From assembly GCF_006716125.1 (NCBI RefSeq), contig NZ_VFOM01000005.1:1-64000 (forward strand): a stretch of DNA of 64,000 nt, given 5' to 3'. The position numbers and the translations under genes are program-made. This DNA is from Homoserinimonas aerilata (GTDB lineage: Bacteria; Actinomycetota; Actinomycetes; Actinomycetales; Microbacteriaceae). Below the pieces are notes generated by a model. That model did no database searches, had not been told where the DNA came from, and saw only the letters and a list, made by a program, of their open reading frames with translations. Shown here one piece after another: positions 8,483 through 17,455 of the stretch (position 1 is the first letter of the stretch; each line of letters opens with the position of its first letter).

Positions 8483-9580
8483 GTGACCTCTGACCGCAGC
8501 CATGTATCCGTAGTCGTGATCGGCGCTGGGCAGGCTGGCCTTTCGGTGTCGTATTACCTGCAGCGGCTGGGCCTCGAGGCGGGCAGCGGGTTTGTCGTGC
8601 TTGACCGCGGCCCCGGCTCGGGTGGCGCCTGGCAGTCGCGGTGGGAGGCCCTGCGCATCGGCGTCGCGCACCGCATCAACGACCTGCCGGGTATGGATGA
8701 GCTGGGTCTCAGTTTCGAGACGGCCGACCGTTCCGCCCCGGCGAGGGATGTCGTCGCCGACTATTACGAACAGTATGAGCGTCACTACAACATCCCGGTC
8801 GTGCGCCCCATCTCGGTGCGGCGCGTGTTCAACGACGGCGTCGCGCTCGTCGTCGAATACGCGGATGGCGCCGACAACCTCCACCAGGTGGAGACGGATG
8901 CTGTGGTGAATGCGACGGGAACGTGGGGTTCGCCGTTCGTGCCCTGGTATGCGGGCATGAACAGGTTCGAGGGCGAGCAGCTCAACACGACCGAGTACGT
9001 GTCTGCGCAGGACTATGAGGGCAGAAGGGTCCTCGTTGTCGGCGGGGGGACATCCGCGATCGGTTTTCTGATGGAGCTGGAGAATGTGGCATCCGAGCTG
9101 GCGTGGGCCAGTCGGCGCCCGATCGAGTTCCTCGATGAGGGCGAGCTGAATCTGGAGGACGGCCGTCGCGCGGTGGCTGCACAGGATGAGGCGGCGCGCG
9201 AGGGCAGGGCGCTGCCGAGCATTGTGAGCGGCACCGGGGTTCCGCGCACGCGCCGCATCCAGTCGGCGATTGAGCGTGGGCTGCTCGTGCCGAAGCCCAT
9301 CTTTGAGGCGATCGAGCCGGATGGTGTGCGCTGGGAGGACGGCAGCTTTCAGGCCTTCGACGTGATCCTGTGGGCGACGGGCTTCCGCCCCGAGCTGAGG
9401 CACCTCGCCCCGCTGAAGCTGCGCGAGAAGGAGGGCGGCGTGTCGGTCGGCAACGGCTCCTCGTGGAAGGATCCGCGCATCTTCTTCGCCGGCTACGGCC
9501 CGCAGGCATCCACCATCGGGGCCAACCGCGCGGGGCGCACGATCGCCCGCCAGGTGATGGCGCAGCTCAGCACCTTCTAG
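8483..9580 (+). CDS. Flavin-dependent monooxygenase-like oxidoreductase
   Basis: 365 residues. FAD-binding Rossmann motif VIGAGQAGLS (residues 12-21), a GGAWQSRW segment as in flavin monooxygenases, a second dinucleotide motif VLVVGGGTSAIG for NADPH, and the ATGFRPEL motif near the C-terminus followed by FFAGYGPQAST. This pattern fits class B flavin monooxygenases and YhiW/CzcO-like proteins; substrate unknown. The GTG start lies exactly 6 nt after TAACGT, suggesting leaderless transcription; no ribosome site is present. Confidence 0.8.
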   Translation: MTSDRSHVSVVVIGAGQAGLSVSYYLQRLGLEAGSGFVVLDRGPGSGGAWQSRWEALRIGVAHRINDLPGMDELGLSFETADRSAPARDVVADYYEQYERHYNIPVVRPISVRRVFNDGVALVVEYADGADNLHQVETDAVVNATGTWGSPFVPWYAGMNRFEGEQLNTTEYVSAQDYEGRRVLVVGGGTSAIGFLMELENVASELAWASRRPIEFLDEGELNLEDGRRAVAAQDEAAREGRALPSIVSGTGVPRTRRIQSAIERGLLVPKPIFEAIEPDGVRWEDGSFQAFDVILWATGFRPELRHLAPLKLREKEGGVSVGNGSSWKDPRIFFAGYGPQASTIGANRAGRTIARQVMAQLSTF

Positions 9581-9596
9581 TACTCACGTCGTGTGT

Positions 9597-9772
9597 CGCG
9601 AGAGGCCAGTTCTCGCCCCTTCAGTGAGCGGGATGGGCCATTTTCGACCTCTCGTTGATCGCCCGATCGCCCGATCGCCCCATCGCCCGCTCGCCCCATC
9701 GCCCCATCGCCCGCGAGTGGCCGATATTCGCCCCATGGAGGGGCAGCGGAGGGCCAGTTCTGACCTATCGCG
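9597..9772. repeat. Family-B palindrome pair separated by an 8-bp tandem array
   Basis: Two B elements (9597-9654 and 9712-9772) with a tandem array between them: seven copies of an 8-mer, consensus SATCGCCC (9657-9712). Elements and array sit between convergent genes. The array looks like replication slippage inside a repeat-rich spacer; no ORF is credible here. Confidence 0.75.
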
Positions 9773-9817
9773 GAGTTCTGCAACCACCGGTGGCAGCAGG
9801 TCAGCGGCGACGCAACG

Positions 9818-11842
9818 TCAGCGCCGTCGACGACGGGCCGGTGGCAGCGACCGCCGGACGACTGGCCGCACGGGCTCACCGCGCCGTTCCTGCCCGGGGA
9901 GCGGCCGAGGCGTACGGTTCTTCAGTGCCGCCGATGAGCCGAGCAGCCACGGCACGAGCGCGACCGTCACCCCGTGCACGAGCATGAGCTTGTGGCGGAT
10001 GCGCCGGGCCTTGTGGTTGTGCAGCAGCCGCTCCCACCAGTGCCCGACGATGAACTGTGGCAGGTACACCGTCATGACCTCGGAGCCGTGGGCTTCGTGT
10101 CGCGACTTCAGATATGCGATGAGCGGGTCACTGATGTCGCGGTACGGCGACTGGACCACGCGCAGCGGCACGCGGATGTTCATCTCCGCCCACTGCCGTT
10201 CCAGCAGCGCCGTGGCGTCATCGTCGATCGAACAGTGAACCGCCTCCAGACTCTCGTGCCGCGCAGCGATCGCGTAGTCGAGGGCCTTCAGCGTGGGTTT
10301 CTGCAGACGCCCCACCAGCACGATGGCGTGGTCGCCCTCTGAGCCGAATGTTGTCACCGGGTCGACCTCGAGATCACTTTCGACGGCGCGGTAGTAGCGA
10401 TTCACCCGCACCATGAGGAGATACAGCACCGGCATGATCACGAAGACCAGCCAGGCGCCGTGCGTGAACTTGGTCACCGTGACGATCACAAGCACCGTCG
10501 CAGTGAAGACGGCACCCGTCGCGTTGATCGCCAAGCCCCACAGAACCGAACGCGGTGCCGATACGCCGCCGCGGAGCATCCGGATCCAGTGCTTCACCAT
10601 GCCGGTCTGGCCGAGCGTGAACGAGACGAAGACCCCGATGATGTACAGCTGGATGAGCTGCGTCAAGTTTGCCTGGTAGGCGATGAGCAGCATGATGGCG
10701 GCGAGCCCGAGCACGATGACCCCGTTGGAGTAGACGAGGCGATCGCCGCGCGTCTGCAGCGACTTGGGTGCGTAACCGTCTCGGGCGAGAACAGAACCGA
10801 GCAGCGGAAAACCATTGAACGCCGTGTTCGCCGCCAACAGCAGCACTGCCGCCGTCGTCGCCTGCACGACAAAGAACATGATCGTGCCGTCGCCGCCGAA
10901 GACCGCCGCCGCAAGCTGAGCCATGACACTGCGCTGCGGTGCGGTCGCACATTCCGCCCACCCGACCAGATCACACGGATGCTCGGCGTAGTGCACCCGG
11001 CTGATCAGCGCGAGCGCGGTCACCCCCACGAACAGCACAATGGCGATGCCGCCCATCAGTACAAGGGTCCACTGGGCGTTGCGGATCTTCGGCACCCTGA
11101 ACGCGGGCACCCCGTTGCTGATGGCCTCCACGCCGGTGAGGGCCGAACATCCGCTCGCGAATGCGCGCAGCAGCAGCAGGATGACGCCCACCTGGCTGAG
11201 CTCCGCAGCCTTCACCGTGAAGTCGGCCGACTCGGCCACGGGGATGTCGCCGAGCGCCACACGGATGCCGCCGACCACGACCATGAGCAGCACACTGCCG
11301 ATGAACAGATAGGTGGGCAGGGCGAAGGCCTTGCTCGACTCGGCGACGCCACGCAGGTTCACGGCGACGAGCAGCACGACGAACACGACGGCGAGCTCGA
11401 CCCGCCACTCGTGCAGCACGGGGATCGCCGAGATGATGTTGTCGACGCCGCTCGCGACCGACACCGTCACGGTCATCACATAGTCGACGAGCAGGGCGGA
11501 TGCCACGATCAGGCCCGCCTTCTCGCCCAGGTTGCGGTGGGCGACCTCGTAGTCGCCACCGCCCGAGGGGTACGCCTTGACGAGCTGCCGGTACGAGGCG
11601 ACGACGACCACCAGCAGCAGCACGACCGCCGCGGCCACCCACGGCGCGAAACTCAGCATCGCGAGGCCGCCGAGGGCGAGGATCAGGAGCAGTTCCTGCG
11701 GCGCGTACGCGACCGACGAGAGCGGATCGCTCGCAAAGATCGGCAGCGCAAGGCGCTTCGGAAGGAGCTGCTCGTCGAGCTTGTCGCTGGGGAGGGGATC
11801 CCCGATCAGCCACCGCTTGGGCGACCTGACATCATCAGTCAC
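9818..11842 (-). CDS. APC-superfamily permease, KimA-like (K+ or amino acid)
   Basis: 674 residues. About twelve membrane helices in the first 450 residues with the motifs ALPIFASDPLSSVAYAPQE and AYPSGGGDYEVAHRNLG, typical of the large APC permeases related to the Bacillus potassium importer KimA (YdaO). A soluble C-terminal domain follows (DHAIVLVGRLQKPTLKALDYA, resembling a universal-stress-like fold), then a very Arg-rich tail. The GTG at 11842 is chosen because the longer frame begins with TTGACA that is itself a -35 box. Substrate remains uncertain. No ydaO-type riboswitch fits in the 80-bp upstream gap. Confidence 0.78.
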   Translation of the reverse strand: MTDDVRSPKRWLIGDPLPSDKLDEQLLPKRLALPIFASDPLSSVAYAPQELLLILALGGLAMLSFAPWVAAAVVLLLVVVVASYRQLVKAYPSGGGDYEVAHRNLGEKAGLIVASALLVDYVMTVTVSVASGVDNIISAIPVLHEWRVELAVVFVVLLVAVNLRGVAESSKAFALPTYLFIGSVLLMVVVGGIRVALGDIPVAESADFTVKAAELSQVGVILLLLRAFASGCSALTGVEAISNGVPAFRVPKIRNAQWTLVLMGGIAIVLFVGVTALALISRVHYAEHPCDLVGWAECATAPQRSVMAQLAAAVFGGDGTIMFFVVQATTAAVLLLAANTAFNGFPLLGSVLARDGYAPKSLQTRGDRLVYSNGVIVLGLAAIMLLIAYQANLTQLIQLYIIGVFVSFTLGQTGMVKHWIRMLRGGVSAPRSVLWGLAINATGAVFTATVLVIVTVTKFTHGAWLVFVIMPVLYLLMVRVNRYYRAVESDLEVDPVTTFGSEGDHAIVLVGRLQKPTLKALDYAIAARHESLEAVHCSIDDDATALLERQWAEMNIRVPLRVVQSPYRDISDPLIAYLKSRHEAHGSEVMTVYLPQFIVGHWWERLLHNHKARRIRHKLMLVHGVTVALVPWLLGSSAALKNRTPRPLPGQERRGEPVRPVVRRSLPPARRRRR

Positions 11843-11856
11843 GAGCGGCGACACTA

Positions 11857-11878
11857 CGCCGATTGCGGCCGATGTCAA
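11857..11878 (-). promoter_or_regulatory. -35 region and spacer of the APC permease promoter
   Basis: On the minus strand TTGACA (11878-11873) is followed after 16 bp by TAGTGT (11856-11851), and the GTG start lies 8 nt beyond that. The geometry indicates near-leaderless transcription and shows that the TTG of TTGACA is not the translation start. Confidence 0.6.
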
Positions 11879-11924
11879 GTTCCGTTGTTATCCGGGGTTC
11901 GGAGGGACGTCAGGAAGCTCGGGC

Positions 11925-12764
11925 CTAGCCCTTGTCTCCGCCATCGCTGGTGTTCATGATCCGCTTCTGGAAGAAGAAGAACAGAACCGCGACAGGGATT
12001 GACATGAGGACTGCTGCGGCGAGCTGGAGGGGAAACTGGTTGCCCTGCCCGCCGAGTTGGCCCGACACCAGCGAAGCCACACCGGTGGTGAGTGTGTTGA
12101 GATCGGGCGACTGCCGGGAGACGACGAAGTGGGAGAACTCGTTCCACGAGCCCTGGAAGCTGAAGATGAAGATGGTGATGAGCGCCGGTCGTGCCATGGG
12201 GAGGACGACAGACCAGAAGGTGCGGAATACGCCGGCGCCGTCAAGACGGGCAGCCTCTTCAACGCTCACGGGTATTGATTCGAAGAACTGTTTCATGATG
12301 AAGATTCCGCCGGCGTCGACGAGAAGTGGGAGAATCATGCCGGCGTAGGTGTCGTAGATGCCCAGTTCTTTGAGTACGAGGAAGCGTGGGATCAACAGCA
12401 CCACGCTGGGCACCGCCATGACTCCGATAACGCCAGCGAAGATGACCCCCCGACCGCGGAACTTCAAGCGGGAGAGCGCATATCCCGCGAGCGAATCGAA
12501 GAACACTCGCCCCAGCGTGACGAAGAGCGTGACAAGTGCGGAGTTCCCCGCCCATCGCAGCATCGGAACTTCAGTGAACAGGCGGTCGTACGCCGCAACC
12601 GACCAGACCTGAGGCAGAAGTGAGAGTGGGTTTGCGGTGGCATCGCCATTGGACTTGAGCGACCCGGCGATGCTGATCATGAACGGATAGATATAGACGA
12701 GGGCCAGGGCGATGAGCAGCAGGTACGCCACGGTGGTAGCTGAGAGAACGCGGGCCTTGTTCAT
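11925..12764 (-). CDS. ABC sugar importer, inner-membrane subunit (MalG-like)
   Basis: 279 residues, six predicted helices. The cytoplasmic EAA loop EEAARLDGAGVFRTFWSVVLPMARP, which docks the ATPase, lies near residues 170-195. Third gene of the binding-protein/MalF/MalG operon and overlapping the MalF-like gene by 4 nt. No ATPase gene is present, so the importer probably uses a shared MsiK-type ATPase encoded elsewhere, as is common in actinobacteria. Confidence 0.9.
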   Translation of the reverse strand: MNKARVLSATTVAYLLLIALALVYIYPFMISIAGSLKSNGDATANPLSLLPQVWSVAAYDRLFTEVPMLRWAGNSALVTLFVTLGRVFFDSLAGYALSRLKFRGRGVIFAGVIGVMAVPSVVLLIPRFLVLKELGIYDTYAGMILPLLVDAGGIFIMKQFFESIPVSVEEAARLDGAGVFRTFWSVVLPMARPALITIFIFSFQGSWNEFSHFVVSRQSPDLNTLTTGVASLVSGQLGGQGNQFPLQLAAAVLMSIPVAVLFFFFQKRIMNTSDGGDKG

Positions 12765-13891
12765 GCTGATCCTTCCCTTCCTCGAGGTGCGGCATCATTG
12801 CCGGCGGTCACGCCCCTTCTGGTGCGCAGCGTCGTCCGGTCGCGGTCCTTCAGGATGAAGCGCTGGAGCAGCGTGAGCGTGACGATGATGCCGAAGAGGA
12901 TGAAGGAGATGGCTGCACCCTGGCCCCAGTCGAGGCCTTTGAATGAGGTCTCGTACGCGAGATAGGCGGGTGTGAGTGTGGTCTTGCCAGGGGCGCCACC
13001 ACCGGTGAGATAGATGGCATCGAACAGCTGCCATGTACCGATCAGGCCGAGCGTCAGCACAGTGAAAATCGTTGGCTTCACAAGGGGAAGCGTGATCGAG
13101 AAGAATGTCCGGATTGGCCCTGCACCGTCGATGAGGGCGGCCTCCCGAACGTCGGATCCGATGGCCTGGAGCGCGGCGAGGAATAAGAGCATGAAGGTGC
13201 CGGATGTGGTCCACACGGCCATGATGATCAGCGCACACATGGCGATGCTTGGCCCGCTGATCCACTGCCATCCGGTGACGCCGAGGAACCACTCGTCGGC
13301 GAGGAACGGAGGCGGCGAGGTAATTCCGAAGGCAGCCAGCATGTTGTGAAAGATCCCGCTGGGGTCGGAGAACCAGTTGGGCCCCTTCGCTCCGAACCAG
13401 CCGAGCACCGTGTTCACGGCACCGGATGCGCTGAAGAGGAAGAGGAAAACGATCACGATTGCGACCGAACTGGTGATCGACGGGAAGTAGAAGGCGGTGC
13501 GGAAGAATCCCCGGCCGCGCAGGATCCTCCTGTTGACCTGGACGGCCAAGAACAACGAGAGTGCGGTCTGCAGGGGAACAACGAAGAGCACGTAGTAGAA
13601 GTTGTTGCGGAGCGAGATGCCGAAGTCGTCGCGTGCCAGCCCGGGCTCGGCGAGGATGGTGGCGTAGTTGTCGAGGCCGACGAATTCCGTCTTCCCGCTG
13701 AGGGGTGACCCGAGGCCGTTCCAGTCGCTCAAGCTCACCCACACCGCCAGGACTATGGGGATGACGAGGAAGATGGCGATGATTGCAATAGATGGTGCGG
13801 TGAAGAGCCAACCGGCGGATGTGTGCCCGCTGAAGAGGGCGTTCTTCCGCTTGGCGGAGTGGTCGCGATCAGTACCTAGTGTGCGTGACAT
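12761..13891 (-). CDS. ABC sugar importer, inner-membrane subunit (MalF-like)
   Basis: 376 residues. N-terminal cytoplasmic stretch, first helix about 30-52, further helices, and the EAA loop REAALIDGAGPIRTFFSITLPLVKP. Family CUT1 of carbohydrate importers. Co-transcribed between the binding-protein gene and the MalG-like gene. Sugar specificity cannot be read from the permease; the divergent debranching-type glucosidase suggests an alpha-glucoside or oligosaccharide. Confidence 0.9.
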   Translation of the reverse strand: MSRTLGTDRDHSAKRKNALFSGHTSAGWLFTAPSIAIIAIFLVIPIVLAVWVSLSDWNGLGSPLSGKTEFVGLDNYATILAEPGLARDDFGISLRNNFYYVLFVVPLQTALSLFLAVQVNRRILRGRGFFRTAFYFPSITSSVAIVIVFLFLFSASGAVNTVLGWFGAKGPNWFSDPSGIFHNMLAAFGITSPPPFLADEWFLGVTGWQWISGPSIAMCALIIMAVWTTSGTFMLLFLAALQAIGSDVREAALIDGAGPIRTFFSITLPLVKPTIFTVLTLGLIGTWQLFDAIYLTGGGAPGKTTLTPAYLAYETSFKGLDWGQGAAISFILFGIIVTLTLLQRFILKDRDRTTLRTRRGVTAGNDAAPRGREGSA

Positions 13892-13930
13892 GTGTGATCG
13901 CGACCTCTCCGTCAGCGTTGTTCGTGTCTG

Positions 13931-15139
13931 TTACCGGGTGGACGCGTCGAGCGCCGGCTGCAGGTTCTTCTGGAACTTCTCGAGGATGGACTGGGCGTTG
14001 CCGGTGAACAGCGTCGACAGTTCGGCGTTGAAGTCGGTGACCACAGCAGCGGAGCCGTCGAAGTTGATCGGGTTGGTTGCGATGTCACCCGCAGCGAAGG
14101 CGGCGTTCTGCGGATATTCTCCATTGAACCAGTCACCGAGCGTGGTCACCGGAGGAATCTGGCCGACCTCGCCTGCTGCGATCTTGAGCTGCTCCTCACT
14201 GGTGAGGAAGGCGACCAGATCTTTGGTCTGCTCGAGCGTTGCGGAGTCGGCTGGGATGCCCCAGCAGTTGGTGAAAGCGAAGGTGGAGACTCCGGCAGGG
14301 CCGGCGGGAAGGTTGACGGCCCGGTAGCTGAGCTCCGGGTAGTCGAGTTTGACGCCGCTCACCCAAGCGCCCTCGATGACCATGGCGGCCTTGCCTGCAC
14401 CGAACGCCTCGCCTGCCCAGCCGGCGTCAAGTTCGGAGGGCGTGCGGTAGACGCCTGCGTCGTACAGGTGCTGGATGTATTCGAGGCCCTCGAGGTTCTC
14501 GGGGCTCGTTGCGGTGGCGGTGTCACCGTCGAAGAGTTTGCCGCCGGCCTGGTTCATGAACGTTCCGACCCGCGCGTACTCGAGTCCGAACGAGAAACCG
14601 ACCGTGTCAGCCGTTGTCAACTTCGTGGCAACGTCTTCGAGTTCATCCCAGGTCGTGGGTGTGTCGGCCTCGGTGAGGCCAGCCTCTGCCCACTTGTCTT
14701 CATTGATGACCAGGGCTAGCGTGCCGAAGTCCTTGGGTGCGCAGTAGAACGTGCCGTCGTGGCTGAATGTGTCGACAAGCGAGGGGTAGAAGTCGGCTGC
14801 ATTCGGGAGGTCTTCGGCGTAGGGCTCGAGGTATCCGTTGCTGGCGTACGTCTGGAACTGGTCCCAGCTCATGTAGAAGATGTCGGCGGGGTCCCCGCCG
14901 GCGAACCCTTGGCCGAGTTGCTGGGTCAGGTCGCTGGCTGCGATGACCTCGACATCGATCCCGCTCTTGTCGGTCCAGCGCTTGGTGGCGGCGATTATGC
15001 CGTTCGTCTCCATGTCGCCGCTGCTGCCGATCAGCATGGTGAGTTTCTTGGGGGCTTCGGGCTCGCTGGTGGCGCAGCCAGCCATCGACCCGACCAGCGC
15101 GAGTGCGATAAGTGATGCAGCGAATGCTGTCTTTCTCAT
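13931..15139 (-). CDS. Sugar-binding lipoprotein of ABC importer
   Basis: 402 residues. Lipoprotein signal peptide ending SMAGC, so Cys22 is the lipidation site. The mature part is a family 1 extracellular solute-binding protein (LTMLIGSSGDMETNGI start, TPTTWDELEDVATKL and GKAAMVIEGAW segments). First gene of the importer operon, with AAAAGGATC before the ATG. The LacI-type palindrome in the divergent intergenic region probably controls it together with the glucosidase operon. Confidence 0.9.
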   Translation of the reverse strand: MRKTAFAASLIALALVGSMAGCATSEPEAPKKLTMLIGSSGDMETNGIIAATKRWTDKSGIDVEVIAASDLTQQLGQGFAGGDPADIFYMSWDQFQTYASNGYLEPYAEDLPNAADFYPSLVDTFSHDGTFYCAPKDFGTLALVINEDKWAEAGLTEADTPTTWDELEDVATKLTTADTVGFSFGLEYARVGTFMNQAGGKLFDGDTATATSPENLEGLEYIQHLYDAGVYRTPSELDAGWAGEAFGAGKAAMVIEGAWVSGVKLDYPELSYRAVNLPAGPAGVSTFAFTNCWGIPADSATLEQTKDLVAFLTSEEQLKIAAGEVGQIPPVTTLGDWFNGEYPQNAAFAAGDIATNPINFDGSAAVVTDFNAELSTLFTGNAQSILEKFQKNLQPALDASTR

Positions 15140-15208
15140 GGGTTTTGATCCTTTTCACATCGTTGTGCAAATGAATGCCGCCTCGGCAGCGGGGTGCAGG
15201 GTTGAAAG

Positions 15209-15238
15209 TTTGATCGATCAAATTTCTGGTGTTAGGTT
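15209..15238 (+). promoter_or_regulatory. LacI-type operator over the -35 of the glucosidase operon
   Basis: TTTGATCGATCAAA (15209-15222) is a perfect 14-bp palindrome with the central CG typical of LacI/GalR operators. TTGATC within it serves as -35, followed after 17 bp by TAGGTT (15233-15238). A repressor bound here would block the rightward operon and could also affect the leftward importer operon. The LacI protein encoded two genes downstream is the obvious candidate. Confidence 0.75.
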
Positions 15239-15298
15239 ACCTCACACGAAGCGAAAGTCAATCGCAAGCCGAGCAGAACCCTTTCAACGGAGATACAG

Positions 15299-17407
15299 AT
15301 GCATGACATGCCTGCCCTGCAACCGCTGCTGTCAGGAGAGACAGTGGTTCTCTCGGCACCCACCCAGGTGTGGTCGGCTGCAAACGGCCAACTCGGGCCG
15401 ACCCCCATACACGGAGTCTATTTCGCGGACACACGAGTGATCCGTGAATCATCGTGGAAGCTCGGAGGGCATGCAGGCGAACACATCTCGACACAAATGC
15501 CGAATGCGGGGTCCGCCGCCTTCGTCTCGTTGCAGCGACACCTCGATGATCGCGCCGCGGATCCAAGGGTGCGGGCGATCCACAAGGTCGAGACGAGCAT
15601 CCACGGTGTGCGCAATGAACTTGTTGTGGAATCGAGTCTCGCCGAGCAGATCGTCACATCGATGGAACTCAGACTGCAGCCCGATCTTTCGGTCATGGAT
15701 CGCGTAAAAACCGGTAGAGCGCCTGAATCGATGCCATCCCGAGCTGAGATCACAGCAGACGGAGCGCACTGGAGTGGGGGATCGATCTCAGTCTCGCTGA
15801 CCGCCGAAGGGGCGGACATTGAAGTTCTCGACAACGGAGTGCTGAAGCTCTCGTGGCCCCTCTTCATCCCTGCCCGAGGCCGCAGCGCGCTTTCGTGGGC
15901 CATCTCTATCACCGACAGCGAAGCTGTTGTCGACGGTGTAGAGGCCGCACCCGTGTGGGAGAAGCCCCGTCTCGCTGGCGCCGACGATCGACTCGCCCGC
16001 TGGGTGGATCGAGCCATGGATGATCTTGATGCGTTGCGGATAAGTCCCGCCGGATCATCCGAGACGATCCTTGCTGCAGGGGCTCCCTGGTTCTTCACCA
16101 TTTTCGGGCGGGATTCCCTCTGGGCGGCTCGCTTCCTGCTCCCCACCGGAACCGAGCTCGCAGCCGATACCCTGCGCATCCTTGCCGGAATGCAGGGCGA
16201 AAGCGAGGTCGACGACACCGCCGAACAGCCCGGCAAGATCATGCATGAGCTCCGCAAAGGTGGTCTCTCGAGCCCCGGGGAAGGCCTCGCGCTGCCTCCG
16301 CTGTACTACGGAACGGTTGATGCGACCGCGCTGTGGGTCTGCCTCCTCCACGATGCGTGGAAATGGGGGATGCCCGAGTCTGAAGTGCGAGCGTTGCTGC
16401 CCCACATGCATGCGGCTCTCGCCTGGATGCGGGACTACGGAGATGCGGATGGCGACATGCTCATCGAGTACGTCGACAGCACCGGCCATGGACTGTCGAA
16501 CCAAGGCTGGAAGGATTCGGGCGACTCCATACAGTGGAAGGACGGAACCCTCGCCGAGGGCCCCATCGCTTTGTGTGAGGTTCAGGCCTACTGCTACGAG
16601 GCGGCAACGCACGCAGCAGACATGCTGGACCATTTCGGTGACGACGGCGCCGAAGAGTGGAGGGACTGGGCTGCCCGGCTCAGGCACGAATTCAACAAAA
16701 AGTTCTGGATCGAGGACGCCGACGGCCTCTTCCCAGCAACAGCCCTCGATGCATCCAAGCAGCCAGTGGACACGGTGACCAGCAACATCGGCCACCTTCT
16801 CGGCACCGGAATCATTGACAGGGAGCAGGCCGCTCTGGTGGCGAAACGTCTCGTCGGCTCCGACATGGACAGCGGTTACGGGCTTCGTACGATGAGCACG
16901 GGTGCTTCGGGATACTGGCCGCTCAGCTATCACTGCGGAAGCGTATGGACTCACGACACCGCAATTGCAATCGCCGGCCTGAGCAAGGAGGGCTTCGACG
17001 TCGAGGCGTCGAGCCTGATCGAGGGCCTCCTCGCGGCCTCCGCAACCTTCGACTATCGGATGCCGGAGCTGTACTCCGGCGACAGCATCACCACGGTGTC
17101 CCGTCCTGTGCCCTACCCCGCATCATGTCGCCCACAGGCATGGTCGGCGGCCGCCGCAATCTCCGTGGCGGCCAGCGTGTTGGGGCTGTCCCCCGATGCG
17201 ACTGCCGGGGAGATCGGCGTAGCGCCAATGCGTTCCGCACTTCTTCCCCTGACGCTTGACGGCGTCAGGTGGGAAGGTGGGAGGGCGGAGCTTACGATCG
17301 GCAAGGACGGATCGATCGTCGCCAGCTCCGGTGCATCCTTTCGCCTCGCCGATGTGAAGCCTGTCGATCAGGACACACCTGAGGGGCGTGAACCAAGCAC
17401 CGTCTGA
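15299..17407 (+). CDS. Amylo-alpha-1,6-glucosidase / glycogen-debranching-type hydrolase
   Basis: 702 residues. The N-terminal beta domain (about 1-220, GDE N-terminal type, PIHGVYFADTRVI) precedes an (alpha/alpha)6 catalytic domain with PWFFTIFGRDSLWAARFLLP, GWKDSGDSIQWKDG and SGYGLRTMSTGASGYWPLSYH. This architecture is shared by many bacterial debranching-like glucosidases; the Asp in GRDS and later acidic residues are likely catalytic. No signal peptide, so it acts in the cytoplasm on imported sugar. CGGAGA lies 5 nt before the ATG. Confidence 0.85.
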   Translation: MHDMPALQPLLSGETVVLSAPTQVWSAANGQLGPTPIHGVYFADTRVIRESSWKLGGHAGEHISTQMPNAGSAAFVSLQRHLDDRAADPRVRAIHKVETSIHGVRNELVVESSLAEQIVTSMELRLQPDLSVMDRVKTGRAPESMPSRAEITADGAHWSGGSISVSLTAEGADIEVLDNGVLKLSWPLFIPARGRSALSWAISITDSEAVVDGVEAAPVWEKPRLAGADDRLARWVDRAMDDLDALRISPAGSSETILAAGAPWFFTIFGRDSLWAARFLLPTGTELAADTLRILAGMQGESEVDDTAEQPGKIMHELRKGGLSSPGEGLALPPLYYGTVDATALWVCLLHDAWKWGMPESEVRALLPHMHAALAWMRDYGDADGDMLIEYVDSTGHGLSNQGWKDSGDSIQWKDGTLAEGPIALCEVQAYCYEAATHAADMLDHFGDDGAEEWRDWAARLRHEFNKKFWIEDADGLFPATALDASKQPVDTVTSNIGHLLGTGIIDREQAALVAKRLVGSDMDSGYGLRTMSTGASGYWPLSYHCGSVWTHDTAIAIAGLSKEGFDVEASSLIEGLLAASATFDYRMPELYSGDSITTVSRPVPYPASCRPQAWSAAAAISVAASVLGLSPDATAGEIGVAPMRSALLPLTLDGVRWEGGRAELTIGKDGSIVASSGASFRLADVKPVDQDTPEGREPSTV

Positions 17408-17455
17408 GGCTCGAGTCCGCGGGGATGACATGATGCTTGACCAGGAGGGAACCTG

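Noticed and set aside
11843..11924. Possible ydaO (c-di-AMP) riboswitch ahead of the KimA-like gene
   Set aside because: The gap is only about 80 bp and mostly promoter; no room for the aptamer.
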